Positions 35,274 through 45,917 are shown, counted from the first letter of the stretch. The stretch is DNA of 64,000 nt from Gordonia gummivorans (GCF_022513585.1 NZ_JAKWBF010000026.1:1-64000), one strand, 5' to 3'. Numbers and translations: made by a program. The notes: a model not told the origin generated them from the sequence alone.

Positions 35274-36383
35274 ATGAGTCAACTGCTTGCCGGTCCCATC
35301 GCCGATCGTCACGTCGCGCTCGGTGCCACCTTCGCCGAGTTCGGTGGTTGGAACATGCCGGTGTCGTACGCCGGCACGGTCGCCGAACACAACGCGGTGC
35401 GGGAGAAGATCGGCGTCTTCGACGTCAGCCATCTCGGCAAGGCGCTGGTCTCCGGACCGGGCGCTGCCGACTTCGTGAACTCGGCGCTGACCAACGACCT
35501 GGCCAAGATCGGCCCGGGTAAAGCCCAATACACGCTGTGCTGCAACGAGTCCGGCGGCGTCGTCGATGATCTGATCGCTTACCTCGTATCGAGCGACGAG
35601 GTGTTCTTGATCCCCAATGCCGCCAACACGGCGTCCGTCGTCGAACTGCTCCGGGTGGCCGCGCCGCAGGGTGTGGAGATCACCGACCGCCACCGTGAGT
35701 TTGCCGTGTTCGCGGTGCAGGGCCCGCGCAGCCCGGAACTGCTGGCGGGACTGGGTCTGCCCGCCGACATGGAGTACATGGCGTTTGTCGACGCCGACCT
35801 CAACACCGGCGACGGCAGGTTTCCCGTGCGCGTCTGCCGCACCGGGTACACCGGTGAACGCGGTTACGAGATCCTCCCGCGCTGGGACGACGCCGGACCG
35901 GTGTTCGACACCCTGCTCGACGGCGTCCGCGCCCTCGGCGGCCAGGCTGCGGGCCTGGGCGCGCGTGACACGCTGCGCACCGAGATGGGTTACGCCCTGC
36001 ACGGGCACGAGCTGAGCACGGAGATCACGCCGGTGCAGGCACGGACGAGTTGGGCGGTCGGCTGGAACAAGCCGCAGTTCTTCGGGCGTGACGCGCTGCT
36101 CGCGGAAAAGGAGGCCGGACCGGTTCGGCGCCTGTACGGGCTGCGGGCCACCGGTCGTGGTGTGCCGCGCGCCGACTGCACCGTCCTCGCCGGACCGGGT
36201 GGTGCCCAGATCGGGTTGTGCACGTCGGGTACCTTCTCGCCGACTCTCAAACAGGGCATCGCCCTCGCCCTGCTCGACACCTCCTCCGGAGTGCGCAAGG
36301 GCGACGAGGTGATTGTCGACGTCCGCGGCCGTGACCTGCCCTGCGAGGTGGTCATCCCGCCGTTCGTGCCCAGCCACGTCTGA
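35274..36383 (+). CDS. gcvT: Aminomethyltransferase (glycine cleavage T protein)
   Basis: The 369-residue T protein of the glycine cleavage system releases ammonia from the H-protein-bound intermediate and makes methylenetetrahydrofolate. Motifs include [59 protein letters not shown] and [21 protein letters not shown] 35274 is ten bases after the CHAP gene. No glycine riboswitch is seen upstream and no gcvH or gcvP gene lies in the window. It corresponds to Rv2211c, next to ilvE. Confidence 0.95.
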   Translation: MSQLLAGPIADRHVALGATFAEFGGWNMPVSYAGTVAEHNAVREKIGVFDVSHLGKALVSGPGAADFVNSALTNDLAKIGPGKAQYTLCCNESGGVVDDLIAYLVSSDEVFLIPNAANTASVVELLRVAAPQGVEITDRHREFAVFAVQGPRSPELLAGLGLPADMEYMAFVDADLNTGDGRFPVRVCRTGYTGERGYEILPRWDDAGPVFDTLLDGVRALGGQAAGLGARDTLRTEMGYALHGHELSTEITPVQARTSWAVGWNKPQFFGRDALLAEKEAGPVRRLYGLRATGRGVPRADCTVLAGPGGAQIGLCTSGTFSPTLKQGIALALLDTSSGVRKGDEVIVDVRGRDLPCEVVIPPFVPSHV

Positions 36384-36406
36384 CCTGCAGCCTCGTTGAC
36401 TGGGCG

Positions 36407-36748
36407 TCAGGTGCGCAGGATCTTCGCCATCGCCTTGCCCTTGGCCAGCTCGTCCACGAGCTTGTCGAGGTAGCGGATCTGCTGCATCAGGGGGTCGTCG
36501 ATGTCCTGCACCCGGACGCCGCACACGACGCCGGTGATCTGGTCTGCGTGCGCGTTGAGCCGGGCGTCGGCGAAGAAATCCTCGAAGGTGGTTTCGGCGT
36601 CGATGTGCCGCTTGAGATCGTCGGCGTCGAATCCGGTCAGCCACTCGATGACCTCGTCGACCTCGGCGCGGCTGCGGCCTTTACGTTCCGCCTTGGCCAC
36701 GTAGAGCGGGTACACCGACGCGAAGCTGGTGTGGAAGATCCGATGCAT
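36407..36748 (-). CDS. DUF2200 family protein
   Basis: This 113-residue soluble helical protein matches the DUF2200 pattern ([34 protein letters not shown] at the start; EWLTGFD; TTFEDFF near the middle). The function is unknown in the family. ATG 36748 gives the conserved N-terminus. It lies convergent to gcvT with 23 bases between stops, and divergent from ilvE with about 60 bases between starts. It is an insertion relative to the M. tuberculosis gene order. Confidence 0.85.
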   Translation of the reverse strand: MHRIFHTSFASVYPLYVAKAERKGRSRAEVDEVIEWLTGFDADDLKRHIDAETTFEDFFADARLNAHADQITGVVCGVRVQDIDDPLMQQIRYLDKLVDELAKGKAMAKILRT

Positions 36749-36799
36749 GTCCTCATCGTAGGGCGCGGGTGCACGCGAATTCGGTTGTGCCCCGGCGGT

Positions 36800-36805
36800 A
36801 CGATG
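36800..36805 (+). promoter_or_regulatory. -10 element of ilvE
   Basis: TACGAT lies six bases before ATG 36812, the spacing expected if transcription starts at the A of the start codon. This supports a leaderless ilvE mRNA and argues against ATG 36803, which falls inside the hexamer. Confidence 0.5.
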
Positions 36806-36811
36806 GGCGCC

Positions 36812-37918
36812 ATGACCTTGCAGTTCACCCGTACCGAACATCCCCACCCGGTGTCGGAGACGCGGCGCGCCGAGATCCTCGCCGCACCCGGCTTCGGTCG
36901 TCATTTCACCGACAACATGGTGATGATCGACTACGACGCGGACCGCGGGTGGCACAACGCGAAGGTGACCCCGTACGGCCCGATCGCGCTCGATCCGTCG
37001 GCGATGGTGCTGCATTACGGCCAAGAGGTGTTCGAAGGACTCAAGGCCTACCGCCAGCCCGACGGTTCGATCGCGGCCTTCCGCCCCGAGGCCAACGCCG
37101 AGCGGCTGCAGTCCTCGGCAGCGCGCCTCGCGATGCCGCCGCTGCCGGTCGAGGACTTCATCGGCTCGCTGCGCGCTCTGCTCGACGCCGACAACGAGTG
37201 GGTGCCCGCCTCCGGCGGCGAGGAATCGCTCTACCTGCGGCCGTTCATGTTCGCCTCGCAGGCCAGTCTCGGTGTCAATGCGCCGTCGTCGCAGTACATC
37301 TACTCGGTCATCGCCTCGCCCGCGGGCGCCTACTTCTCCGGTGGCATCAAGCCGGTCAGCGTGTGGCTGAGCACCGAGTACGTGCGCGCGGCACCGGGCG
37401 GCACCGGTTTCGCCAAGTGTGGCGGCAACTACGCGGCCGCCTTCCTCGCCCAGCGACAGGCCACCGAGCAGGGCTGCGACCAGGTGGTCTGGCTCGACGC
37501 GGTGGAGCGTCGCTACATCGAGGAGATGGGCGGCATGAACCTCTTCTTCGTCTTCGGATCGGGTGCCGACGCCCGACTCGTGACGCCGGAACTCACCGGA
37601 TCGTTGCTGCCTGGCATCACCCGGAGTTCGTTGCTCACCCTCGCCACCGACGCCGGCTTCGCCGTGGAGGAGCGTCGCATCACCACCGAGGAACTGCGCA
37701 AGGGTGTCGCGTCGGGCGACATCACCGAGGTCTTCGCCTGCGGCACCGCCGCGGTGATCACGCCGGTCGGTCGGGTCAAGGGCGACCACGAGGATTACAC
37801 CATCGGCAACGGCGTGACCGGCGAGGTCACCCAGGCACTGCGCGACACCCTCACCGGAATCCAGCGCGGCACCTTCGCCGACACCCACGGGTGGATGACC
37901 GAGCTCTACCGGCGGTAG
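36812..37918 (+). CDS. ilvE: Branched-chain amino acid aminotransferase
   Basis: This 368-residue fold-type IV PLP enzyme interconverts leucine, isoleucine and valine with their 2-oxoacids. The cofactor Lys202 lies in [13 protein letters not shown]; other motifs are [34 protein letters not shown] and GSLLPGITR. The terminal [12 protein letters not shown] and [13 protein letters not shown] are highly typical. ATG 36812 is preferred because of the -10 spacing. It corresponds to Rv2210c and is convergent with cobS. Confidence 0.96.
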   Translation: MTLQFTRTEHPHPVSETRRAEILAAPGFGRHFTDNMVMIDYDADRGWHNAKVTPYGPIALDPSAMVLHYGQEVFEGLKAYRQPDGSIAAFRPEANAERLQSSAARLAMPPLPVEDFIGSLRALLDADNEWVPASGGEESLYLRPFMFASQASLGVNAPSSQYIYSVIASPAGAYFSGGIKPVSVWLSTEYVRAAPGGTGFAKCGGNYAAAFLAQRQATEQGCDQVVWLDAVERRYIEEMGGMNLFFVFGSGADARLVTPELTGSLLPGITRSSLLTLATDAGFAVEERRITTEELRKGVASGDITEVFACGTAAVITPVGRVKGDHEDYTIGNGVTGEVTQALRDTLTGIQRGTFADTHGWMTELYRR

Positions 37919-37930
37919 TCGGTCCTCGGG

Positions 37931-38713
37931 TCAGAGCAGCAGCCCGACCACCGAGATCGCCACGCCGAGTTCGATTGTCGCGCCGAGGACGTCGCCGCTG
38001 ATGCCGCCCATTCGACGCGCGCAGTGCCGCGAGAACACATCCGCGAAAACGCCGACCACCACCACGGTGAGCATCGCGCCGACGCACGCTCTGACGTCGA
38101 AATCCGTTGTCGACGAACCGAAACCGGCGAGGGCGGCCGCACCGAGCAGGACGGCACCCCAAATCGGTATCGACAACCGTTGCGTCCCGGCCACGAGCGC
38201 GCCGAAACCGTCGGGATGGGCGGGAGGTAACTGTCGCCGGGCCGCGACCACCGCGCTGAACCGTCCCAGTGCGACGGCAAATGCCGCTTCATACCAGCGT
38301 GATTCGACAAACAGTGACCCAAATCCGGTGGCCTGCACCGCGAGTACAAGAACGAGCGTCGCAACCCCGAACGGCCCGACAGTCCCGCTGCGCATGACCT
38401 CGGCTACGCGCGACGGCGGCCCGTAACAGCCGAGCCCGTCGGCGGTGTCGGCGAGACCGTCGAGGTGCATGCCGCGGGTGAGCAGGGCCAGCAGTACGAC
38501 GGCGAGTACGGCGGTCACCGGTACGGGCAGATCGGTCTGTGCTGCCGCCGCGCCGAGGAGGGCGACGAGTGCTCCGAGCACTGCGCCGACGACGGGCACC
38601 GCGGCGAGCACCGCACCACCGAGACGACGATCGGGTTCCTCGTCCGCGCTCCCGACCGGAAAGACCGTCAACCAGCCGAACGCGGTCCGCACGGCGCGCA
38701 GCGGCGAGATCAC
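37931..38713 (-). CDS. cobS: Adenosylcobinamide-GDP ribazoletransferase (cobalamin synthase)
   Basis: This 260-residue polytopic membrane enzyme joins adenosylcobinamide-GDP and alpha-ribazole (phosphate), the final assembly step of cobalamin. The signature HLDGLADTADGLG with its acidic metal-binding residues is near residue 85. RSGTVGPFGV and the repeated hydrophobic helices follow. The stop of the cobU-cobT fusion lies seven bases upstream of ATG 38713, so both are co-transcribed. It corresponds to Rv2208. Confidence 0.95.
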   Translation of the reverse strand: MISPLRAVRTAFGWLTVFPVGSADEEPDRRLGGAVLAAVPVVGAVLGALVALLGAAAAQTDLPVPVTAVLAVVLLALLTRGMHLDGLADTADGLGCYGPPSRVAEVMRSGTVGPFGVATLVLVLAVQATGFGSLFVESRWYEAAFAVALGRFSAVVAARRQLPPAHPDGFGALVAGTQRLSIPIWGAVLLGAAALAGFGSSTTDFDVRACVGAMLTVVVVGVFADVFSRHCARRMGGISGDVLGATIELGVAISVVGLLL

Positions 38714-38720
38714 CGTGCCC

Positions 38721-40454
38721 TCAGTGCTTCTCGTCGCTGTTGTCGCTGACGCCTGCCTCGCCGAAGGTGGCCATCGAACCGAGCAGGTCCACCGCCGAGG
38801 TCACCACCGGAAGCGCCATCAGCGCCCCGCTGCCCTCACCGAGCCGCATGGAGAGATCGAGGACCGGCTTCAGATCGAGGTGTTCCAGTGCCAGCGCGTG
38901 GGCGGGTTCGACCGACCGATGCCCGGCCAGCCACCAGCGCGATGCCCCGGGTGCCAACTCGTTCGCGACCAGTGCGGCGGCCGCGATGACTACACCGTCG
39001 AGGATGACCGGGGTCTTGCGTAGCGCCGCTTGGGCGAGGAAACCGGCAACCGCGGTGAGATCCGCACCGCCGACGGCGGCCAGCAGCGCCAGCGGGTCGT
39101 GGGTGACCGAACGCGCCCGACGCATGCCGTCGCGAATCGCGGCGGTCTTGCGCATCCAGCCCGCATCGTCGATACCGGTACCGCGACCGACGATCTCGAC
39201 CGGCTCGCGCCGCGTGATCGTGCCGATGAGAACGGTGGCGGGAGTGGTATTGCCGATGCCCATCTCGCCGGCGATCAGCAGATCGGTGCCGGAGTCGACG
39301 AGATCGTCGGCGATGGCCCGACCGGCCGCCATGGCAGTGCGCGCCTCGGCGATCGAGATGGCGTCGGTGACACGGAGGTCGTTGCTGCTGCGTCGAACCT
39401 TGTAGCGCGACACCTCCGGTGCGGTGTCGGCGTCGACCGACATGTCCTCCACACGCACCGACGCGCCTGCCGCTCGCGCCAGGACGTTGACCGCAGCCCC
39501 GCCCGACGCGATGTTCGCGACCATCTGGGCCGTCACCTCGGACGGGAACGCGGAGACGCCGGCCTGGGCCACCCCATGGTCGCCGGCGAAGACGACGACC
39601 GCCGGTTGTGTGATGGGCGCAGGGGGGCACTGCCCCTGGCATGCCGAGATCCACACCGCGATCTCCTCGACCCGGCCGAGCGACTTCGGCGGTTTGGTCA
39701 GCGTGAGTTGCCGTTCCCGGGCCGCTCGCGCAACGGATTCGTCGGGCAGGTCGAGCACGCCGAACACCTCGGCGTCGGTGGGATCGAGGTCAGGAGGCGT
39801 GACCGGTGCCGACGACGCGCTCGGCGCCGCGACCGGTTCGGGGAGTGGCGGTGTCGGGACGGGGACCGGCTGAGCGGACGTGGGTGGGCGAGGAGTCGCG
39901 CTCGGTCCGGCCTCGACCACCCGGTCGGTAAGGTCGACGACCCGCCCGGCTACCACCAGGACCACCCGATCGCACACGCTCGCGATGGCAGTGTTCAACG
40001 CGCCGAGCTGATCCTGGAAGGCTCGTCCGGCCGGCGTCGGCGGCACCAGCGACAGCCCGACCTCGGGACTGATCAGCACGACGTCGGCCGTCATCTCGGT
40101 CAGCGCCGCGCACAGATCGTCGAATTCGGCGCTCATATCGACCGCGCTCGACCACCCGTCGAGCACATCGAGGCGCGCGGCCAGCCAGTTGCCGAGATCG
40201 TCGACGAGGGCCGGGATCGCCGGTGCTTCGCGCAGGGTTGCGGCGAGGTCGGTGGTCTCGATCGTCGTGTACCGCGCGTCGCGGCGCGCGCGGTGCGCTT
40301 CGACGCGGGCCACCCAGTCGGCGTCGGACGTGGTGGCCGGGCCGGTGGCCAGATACCGCACCTGTGAGTGTGTGGCGAGTAGCGATTCGCCGTGTCCGGA
40401 CTTGCCCGAGCGCACGCCACCCAATACCAGGGTGCGATTCCCCCGATCGGTCAT
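38721..40454 (-). CDS. cobUT: CobU-CobT fusion (cobinamide kinase/guanylyltransferase plus NaMN:DMB phosphoribosyltransferase)
   Basis: The 577-residue protein joins two lower-ligand-pathway enzymes. Residues 1 to about 185 are CobU: the P-loop GGVRSGKS at 12-19, plus RYLATGPA and SPEVGLSLVPPTPAGR. CobU phosphorylates and guanylylates adenosylcobinamide. A Pro/Ala/Ser-rich linker (about 185-235) follows. From about 235 to 570 is CobT: TKPPKSLGRVEEIAVW, VFAGDHGVA, AGEMGIGNTT and GAPWWLAG-like RWWLAGHRSVEPAH, which make alpha-ribazole phosphate. In M. tuberculosis these are separate genes (Rv0254c and Rv2207, from memory). The reading frame is continuous through the linker. Confidence 0.93.
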   Translation of the reverse strand: MTDRGNRTLVLGGVRSGKSGHGESLLATHSQVRYLATGPATTSDADWVARVEAHRARRDARYTTIETTDLAATLREAPAIPALVDDLGNWLAARLDVLDGWSSAVDMSAEFDDLCAALTEMTADVVLISPEVGLSLVPPTPAGRAFQDQLGALNTAIASVCDRVVLVVAGRVVDLTDRVVEAGPSATPRPPTSAQPVPVPTPPLPEPVAAPSASSAPVTPPDLDPTDAEVFGVLDLPDESVARAARERQLTLTKPPKSLGRVEEIAVWISACQGQCPPAPITQPAVVVFAGDHGVAQAGVSAFPSEVTAQMVANIASGGAAVNVLARAAGASVRVEDMSVDADTAPEVSRYKVRRSSNDLRVTDAISIAEARTAMAAGRAIADDLVDSGTDLLIAGEMGIGNTTPATVLIGTITRREPVEIVGRGTGIDDAGWMRKTAAIRDGMRRARSVTHDPLALLAAVGGADLTAVAGFLAQAALRKTPVILDGVVIAAAALVANELAPGASRWWLAGHRSVEPAHALALEHLDLKPVLDLSMRLGEGSGALMALPVVTSAVDLLGSMATFGEAGVSDNSDEKH

Positions 40455-40457
40455 CGG

Positions 40458-41147
40458 TCAGACTTCGTCGCCCGCTGATACCTGTGGGCTCGGTGCGCGC
40501 ATCCTGCGCATCTGCATCGCCCGGGTGAAGGCGTACCAGCCCAGTTTGAATCCGCCGTCGGCCGAGTCGGGGAAGCGCTCGCGCACCCTCTTGTTGACCA
40601 GGCGACCCAGGATGAACCCGTCGATCGCCATGAAGATCACGAAGATCAGCAGCAACGGGGTGGACAAGTACATCAGTCGAGGCAGGAACATGACGACGAT
40701 CAGCACGATCGCGAACGGCATGAACAGCCCGGCGAAGTTGCGTCGGGAATCGACGATGTCGCGCGTGAACTTGCGGACCGGTCCCTTGTCACGCGGCATG
40801 AGGTAGCGCTCGTCGCCGGCCATCATGCGTTCGCGCTGCTCGAGGCGCTGCGAACGCCGCTGCTCGGAGCGCTCCTTGCGCTCTTCCTTGGACAGCGAGG
40901 TCTTCAGTTCCTTCTTGCGCGCCCGCGCCTCCGAGCGGTTGGTCGGCGGCGGGGCGACCGGCCCGCGTCGCCTGCTCTGCTGCGCGCTCCGTTTCGGCGT
41001 CGGCCTGCCCTTGCCAGGGGTATACGCACTGCCCTTGGTGGATTCGTCGGTCGAGTCGAGGTCCGCGGCATCGACGGTCGAGCTGTCGGCGGTGACCACG
41101 TCGTTCTCGCCCTGCCCGTCGGCATCCTTTTTCCATGGCAGTTTCAC
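40458..41147 (-). CDS. DUF3043 membrane protein
   Basis: This 229-residue protein has a long hydrophilic N-terminus rich in Arg, Lys, Glu and Ser (about residues 1-135) that includes RSEARARKKELKTSLSKEER. Two transmembrane helices follow near 148-190 (LFMPFAIVLIVVMFLPRLMY; TPLLLIFVIFMAIDGFIL), then a short basic tail. This is DUF3043, Rv2206 in M. tuberculosis; its function is unknown. GTG 41147 begins VKLPWKK. It is followed three bases later by the CobU-CobT gene, with which it is likely co-transcribed. Confidence 0.88.
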   Translation of the reverse strand: MKLPWKKDADGQGENDVVTADSSTVDAADLDSTDESTKGSAYTPGKGRPTPKRSAQQSRRRGPVAPPPTNRSEARARKKELKTSLSKEERKERSEQRRSQRLEQRERMMAGDERYLMPRDKGPVRKFTRDIVDSRRNFAGLFMPFAIVLIVVMFLPRLMYLSTPLLLIFVIFMAIDGFILGRLVNKRVRERFPDSADGGFKLGWYAFTRAMQMRRMRAPSPQVSAGDEV

Positions 41148-41194
41148 ACCGTCGAGCCTAGGCGATGAACCCTGCCGACTTCCGTGCGCCTCCC

Positions 41195-41200
41195 TATACT
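41195..41200 (+). promoter_or_regulatory. -10 element of glxK
   Basis: TATACT is one base from the sigma-A consensus TATAAT and lies seven bases before ATG 41208. The transcript is therefore probably leaderless. TGCCGA at 41173-41178 is a weak -35 candidate. Confidence 0.6.
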
Positions 41201-41207
41201 TCCGCGC

Positions 41208-42290
41208 ATGACGGCACCCGCCCACCTGCGTGTCTTGATCGCCCCCGATTCCTTCGGTGACACGTTGTCGGCGGTCGACGCCGCCGACGCGATCGCGGCC
41301 GGCTGGGCCGTTGCCCGCCCGGACGATGTGCTCGTCACAGCGCCGCAATCCGACGGCGGTCCGGGTTTTGTCGACGTGCTGGCGTCGCGGTTCGGGACGG
41401 TCGTCACCGAGAAGGTCAGCGGACCCCTGGGCGCGTCGGTCACGGCGCGATGGCTGCTCGACGAGTCGGGCGACGTCCCGACCGCTTACATCGAATGTGC
41501 GCAGGCCTGTGGGCTGCACCAACTCGGTGGCGGACCCACGCCGCGGACCGCGCAGGCGGCCGACACGTGCGGTGTCGGACAACTGGTGGCGGCGGCTCTC
41601 GACCGCGGCGTCGGGCGCGTGGTGGTCGGGCTCGGCGGCAGCGCGACCACCGATGGTGGCAGCGGGCTCATCGACGCGCTCGGCGGCGCTGCCCAAGCGA
41701 AGGCCCGGTTGGCCGACGTAGAAGTGGTCGCGGCGTCGGACGTGGAGAACCCGCTGCTGGGTCCGATCGGTGCGGCAGCGGTGTTCGGCCCGCAGAAGGG
41801 CGCCGACCCGGACACGGTCGCCCGACTCGAGGAACGCATGACCCAGTGGTCGCGGGTGCTCGCGTCGATCGCCGGCCGCGACATCAGCGGCGAGGCAGGG
41901 GCCGGCGCTGCCGGTGGTCTCGGTGCGGCGTTGCTGGCGGTGGGCGGGCATCGGGTGTCGGGGGCGACGGTGGTCGCCGAGGCCACCGACCTCGACGCCG
42001 ACGTGGCCGCCGCCGACCTGGTGATCACCGGGGAGGGCAAGTTCGACTCGCAGACACTGCGCGGCAAGGTCGTCTCGGCACTGCACGGCGCCGCGACAGC
42101 GGCAGGCGCCCAAACGGTGGTTCTCGCAGGTCAGGTCGCGCTCTCACCAGAGGAGATCGGCGCAGCGGGGATCGCGTCGGCGCACGCCATCGTCGACATC
42201 GCGGGTTCGGTGGAGGTCGCCATGAACGACGCCCGCAACCAGCTGATCCGTCTCGCCGAATCCGTTGCCCGAGGGTGGTCGGTGGATTGA
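41208..42290 (+). CDS. glxK: Glycerate kinase
   Basis: This 360-residue enzyme of the glycerate kinase family 1 (GlxK/GarK) phosphorylates D-glycerate with ATP. Motifs include IAPDSFGDTLSAVDAADAIAAGW at the start, PQSDGGPGF, GLGGSATTDGGSGL, VFGPQKGAD and GAGAAGGLGAAL with GEGKFDSQTLRGK near the end. ATG 41208 sits at the expected transcription start. It corresponds to Rv2205c, divergent from the DUF3043 gene. Confidence 0.93.
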   Translation: MTAPAHLRVLIAPDSFGDTLSAVDAADAIAAGWAVARPDDVLVTAPQSDGGPGFVDVLASRFGTVVTEKVSGPLGASVTARWLLDESGDVPTAYIECAQACGLHQLGGGPTPRTAQAADTCGVGQLVAAALDRGVGRVVVGLGGSATTDGGSGLIDALGGAAQAKARLADVEVVAASDVENPLLGPIGAAAVFGPQKGADPDTVARLEERMTQWSRVLASIAGRDISGEAGAGAAGGLGAALLAVGGHRVSGATVVAEATDLDADVAAADLVITGEGKFDSQTLRGKVVSALHGAATAAGAQTVVLAGQVALSPEEIGAAGIASAHAIVDIAGSVEVAMNDARNQLIRLAESVARGWSVD

Positions 42291-42458
42291 TGACGCGATC
42301 GGGCGATACGCGGGAATAGGCGGCGAAGGAGTACCGTTGACAGCACACGTACTACTGGTTCGCCATCCCGGCACATCAGACATCGCGTCGCGCCACCGAT
42401 CACCCGTCGTCGGTGCGGCAGGGGACAGCCCGGGAACCAACCACCGAGGGAGCATTCC

Positions 42459-42818
42459 ATGACCGTGCAGAACGAATCCGGCGCCGCGACGAGCACCGGC
42501 GTCATCCTGACCGAGGCCGCCGCGTCCAAGGCCAAGGCGCTGCTCGACCAGGAAGGTCGCGACGACCTCTCGCTGCGCATCGCCGTGCAGCCGGGCGGCT
42601 GTGCGGGCCTGCGCTACCAGCTCTTCTTCGACGACCGGTCGCTCGACGGTGACGTGACCGCCGACTTCGCCGGGGTCACCCTGTCGGTGGACCGCATGAG
42701 CGCACCGTACGTGCAGGGCGCGACCATCGACTTCGTCGACACCATCGAGAAGCAGGGTTTCACCATCGACAACCCGAACGCGACCGGCAGCTGCGCCTGC
42801 GGCGACTCCTTCAACTGA
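42459..42818 (+). CDS. erpA: Iron-sulfur cluster insertion protein (ErpA/HesB type)
   Basis: This 119-residue A-type carrier hands [4Fe-4S] or [2Fe-2S] clusters to apo-proteins such as LipA. The three conserved cysteines are present: one in QPGGCAGLRY and two in the C-terminal SCACGDSF. ATG 42459 follows GAGGGAG. It corresponds to Rv2204c, which is adjacent to adoK in M. tuberculosis. The 168 bases upstream contain a TTGACA that could be a -35, but no convincing -10 at the right distance. Confidence 0.94.
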   Translation: MTVQNESGAATSTGVILTEAAASKAKALLDQEGRDDLSLRIAVQPGGCAGLRYQLFFDDRSLDGDVTADFAGVTLSVDRMSAPYVQGATIDFVDTIEKQGFTIDNPNATGSCACGDSFN

Positions 42819-42838
42819 GTCGGACCGAACAGACCTCT

Positions 42839-42878
42839 CACGACGACCGCACCCCGACGCCGGGGTGCGGTCGTCGTG
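42839..42878. terminator. Long perfect hairpin between erpA and adoK
   Basis: CACGACGACCGCACCCCG-acgc-CGGGGTGCGGTCGTCGTG forms an 18-bp perfect stem 20 bases after the erpA stop. There is no following T-run. It may act as a terminator or 3' processing barrier before adoK. Confidence 0.65.
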
Positions 42879-42898
42879 CATCGAGCAGTGCGCAGTAG

Positions 42899-43921
<1,023 letters not shown>

Positions 43922-43929
43922 CGAGTTCC

Positions 43930-43968
43930 GGTTGCCACGGCGCTCGCTTTCCGAGCGCCTTGGCAACC
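43930..43968. terminator. Bidirectional hairpin terminator
   Basis: GGTTGCCA-cGGCGCTCG-ctttc-CGAGCGCC-tTGGCAACC forms a long stem between the convergent adoK and asnB genes, with short T-rich flanks. Confidence 0.8.
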
Positions 43969-43991
43969 AGTTCTGACGTTGGGTCGGCGAC

Positions 43992-45917
43992 CTACACGCG
44001 CACCGGATAGGTGTGGTCGGTGATCTGCGGGACCACGGTCTTCTCGACGAAGATCGCATGCCACACCATGAACATGAGCAGCGTCCACAGCCGTCGGCTG
44101 TTGTCGACCACGCCGTCACGATGCTCGTTCAGCATCGCGATCACCGCGTCCTTGTTCAGGATGTGATCGGTCTGGGAATGCTCGATGGTCTCGTGCGCCC
44201 AGTCGTACATCTCGCTGCCGGCGAGCCAGTGCCGGATCGGCACCGGGAACCCGAGCTTCTTCCGGTGCAGCACGTGGGCGGGAACGATCTGTTCGAGTGC
44301 CTTGCGCAGCGCGTATTTGGTGGTGCCGTGCGCGATCTTCTCGTCGTAGGGGAGTCGTTCGGCGATCGCGAACACCTCGGGATCGAGGAAGGGCACGCGC
44401 AGTTCCAGTGAGTTGGCCATCGTCATCTTGTCGGCCTTGACCAGGATGTCTCCGCGCAACCAGGTGAACAGGTCGATGTGCTGCATGCGGGCGACCGGGT
44501 CCCAGCCCTCGCTCATGGCGTAGATGGGGGCGGTGACGTCGGTGTGGGTCCACTCCGGCCGGTAGTCACGCAGCACGGCGCGCAGCCGCGCGTCGTCGAA
44601 GCTGCGGGCATTGCCGTAGTAGCGCTCCTCGAGCGTCAGCGACCCGCGGTGCAGCAGGCTCTTGCCGCGGGTGCCCTCCGGGATGCGATCCGATGCGCGG
44701 CCGGCGGCGCGACGCAGGATCCCGGGGAGCCGGTCGAAGCCCTTGAGCGACAGCGGTTCCTTGTAGATGGTGTAGCCGCCGAACAGTTCGTCGGCGCCCT
44801 CACCGGACAGGACGACCTTCACGTGCTTGCGGGCCTCGGCGGCGACGAAGTACAGGGGAACCAGGGCGGGATCGGCGACCGGGTCGTCGAGGTACCAGAC
44901 GATCTGCGGGATCGCCTCGATGAATTCGCTGGGGCTGACCACCTTGACGATGTGTCGCGCACCGATGGCCTCCGCCGACTCGACCGCGACGTCGATCTCC
45001 GAATAGCCCTCGCGCTCGAAGCCGGTGGTGAAGGTGATCAGGTCGGGGTTGTGGCGGATCGCGAGCGCCGCGATCGCGGTCGAGTCGATGCCGCCGGAGA
45101 GGAACGACCCGACCGTCACGTCCGCACGCATGTGCTTGGCGACGGAATCGGCGAGAACGTCGGCGATCTCGTCGTAGCGGGACTGCCGGGTGGCGTCGGT
45201 GAACGGATGCACCCCGAACTGCGGGGTGAAGTATCGGCGCACCTCCGGTGCCTTGCCGGGACGCAGGGTCGCGTACGACCCAGACTCCAGGCGGCGGATC
45301 GACGCGTGCAGGGTCTCGGGTTCGGGCACGTACTGCAGGACGGTGTAGTGCTCGATCGCGCGAGGATCGAGCTCGGTGCCCAGGCCGACGCGGTCGATCA
45401 GCTCGAGCAGGCTCTTCTTCTCGCTGCCGAACAGGGTGCCGCCGGGTCCGGTCGCGATGAACAGCGGCTTGATGCCGAACGGGTCGCGCGCGATGAACAG
45501 GCTGCGTTCGTGGGTGTCCCAGATCGCGAACGCGAACATGCCGCGCAGTCGACGCACGGCGTCGGGTCCCCAGTAGTGCACGGCGGCCACGATCGCCTCA
45601 CCGTCACCCTCGGTGGCGAACGTCGCGTCCTCGTCACGGGCGAGTTCGGCGCGGATCTCGACGTAGTTGTAGATCTCGCCGTTGAACACCAGGGCGTAGC
45701 GGTCGGGCTGTTCGGGCGGACCCCAGCGCAGTGGCTGGTGGGAATGCTCGATGTCGATGATCGAGAGTCGGTTGAACCCGAAGACGAGGTCGTCGTCGTG
45801 CCAGGTGCCCGGTTCGTCCGGCCCCCGGTGCCGCATGCAGTGCGAGGCCGCCGCAACCGCGCCGACGGCGTCGGCCGCCGAACCGTCCGATGTCAGCAGG
45901 CCGAGCAGACCACACAC
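43992..45917 (-). CDS. asnB: Glutamine-hydrolysing asparagine synthetase
   Basis: This 641-residue two-domain enzyme makes asparagine from aspartate, ATP and glutamine. It begins V/M-C-G-L-L: Cys2 becomes the glutaminase nucleophile after removal of the first residue, which fixes the GTG 45917 start. Glutaminase motifs RGPDEPG, NRLSIID and VFNGEIYNY follow. The synthetase domain has the ATP-binding SGGIDSTAIAAL (PP-loop), GEGADELFGGY, RVPFLDPEV and KYALRKA. It corresponds to Rv2201 and is divergent from ctaC across 331 bases. Confidence 0.96.
   Translation of the reverse strand: MCGLLGLLTSDGSAADAVGAVAAASHCMRHRGPDEPGTWHDDDLVFGFNRLSIIDIEHSHQPLRWGPPEQPDRYALVFNGEIYNYVEIRAELARDEDATFATEGDGEAIVAAVHYWGPDAVRRLRGMFAFAIWDTHERSLFIARDPFGIKPLFIATGPGGTLFGSEKKSLLELIDRVGLGTELDPRAIEHYTVLQYVPEPETLHASIRRLESGSYATLRPGKAPEVRRYFTPQFGVHPFTDATRQSRYDEIADVLADSVAKHMRADVTVGSFLSGGIDSTAIAALAIRHNPDLITFTTGFEREGYSEIDVAVESAEAIGARHIVKVVSPSEFIEAIPQIVWYLDDPVADPALVPLYFVAAEARKHVKVVLSGEGADELFGGYTIYKEPLSLKGFDRLPGILRRAAGRASDRIPEGTRGKSLLHRGSLTLEERYYGNARSFDDARLRAVLRDYRPEWTHTDVTAPIYAMSEGWDPVARMQHIDLFTWLRGDILVKADKMTMANSLELRVPFLDPEVFAIAERLPYDEKIAHGTTKYALRKALEQIVPAHVLHRKKLGFPVPIRHWLAGSEMYDWAHETIEHSQTDHILNKDAVIAMLNEHRDGVVDNSRRLWTLLMFMVWHAIFVEKTVVPQITDHTYPVRV

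Noticed and set aside
40440-40460. Cobalamin riboswitch before the CobU-CobT gene
   Set aside because: The gene follows the DUF3043 stop by three bases, and no B12-box-like sequence is present there or before 41147.
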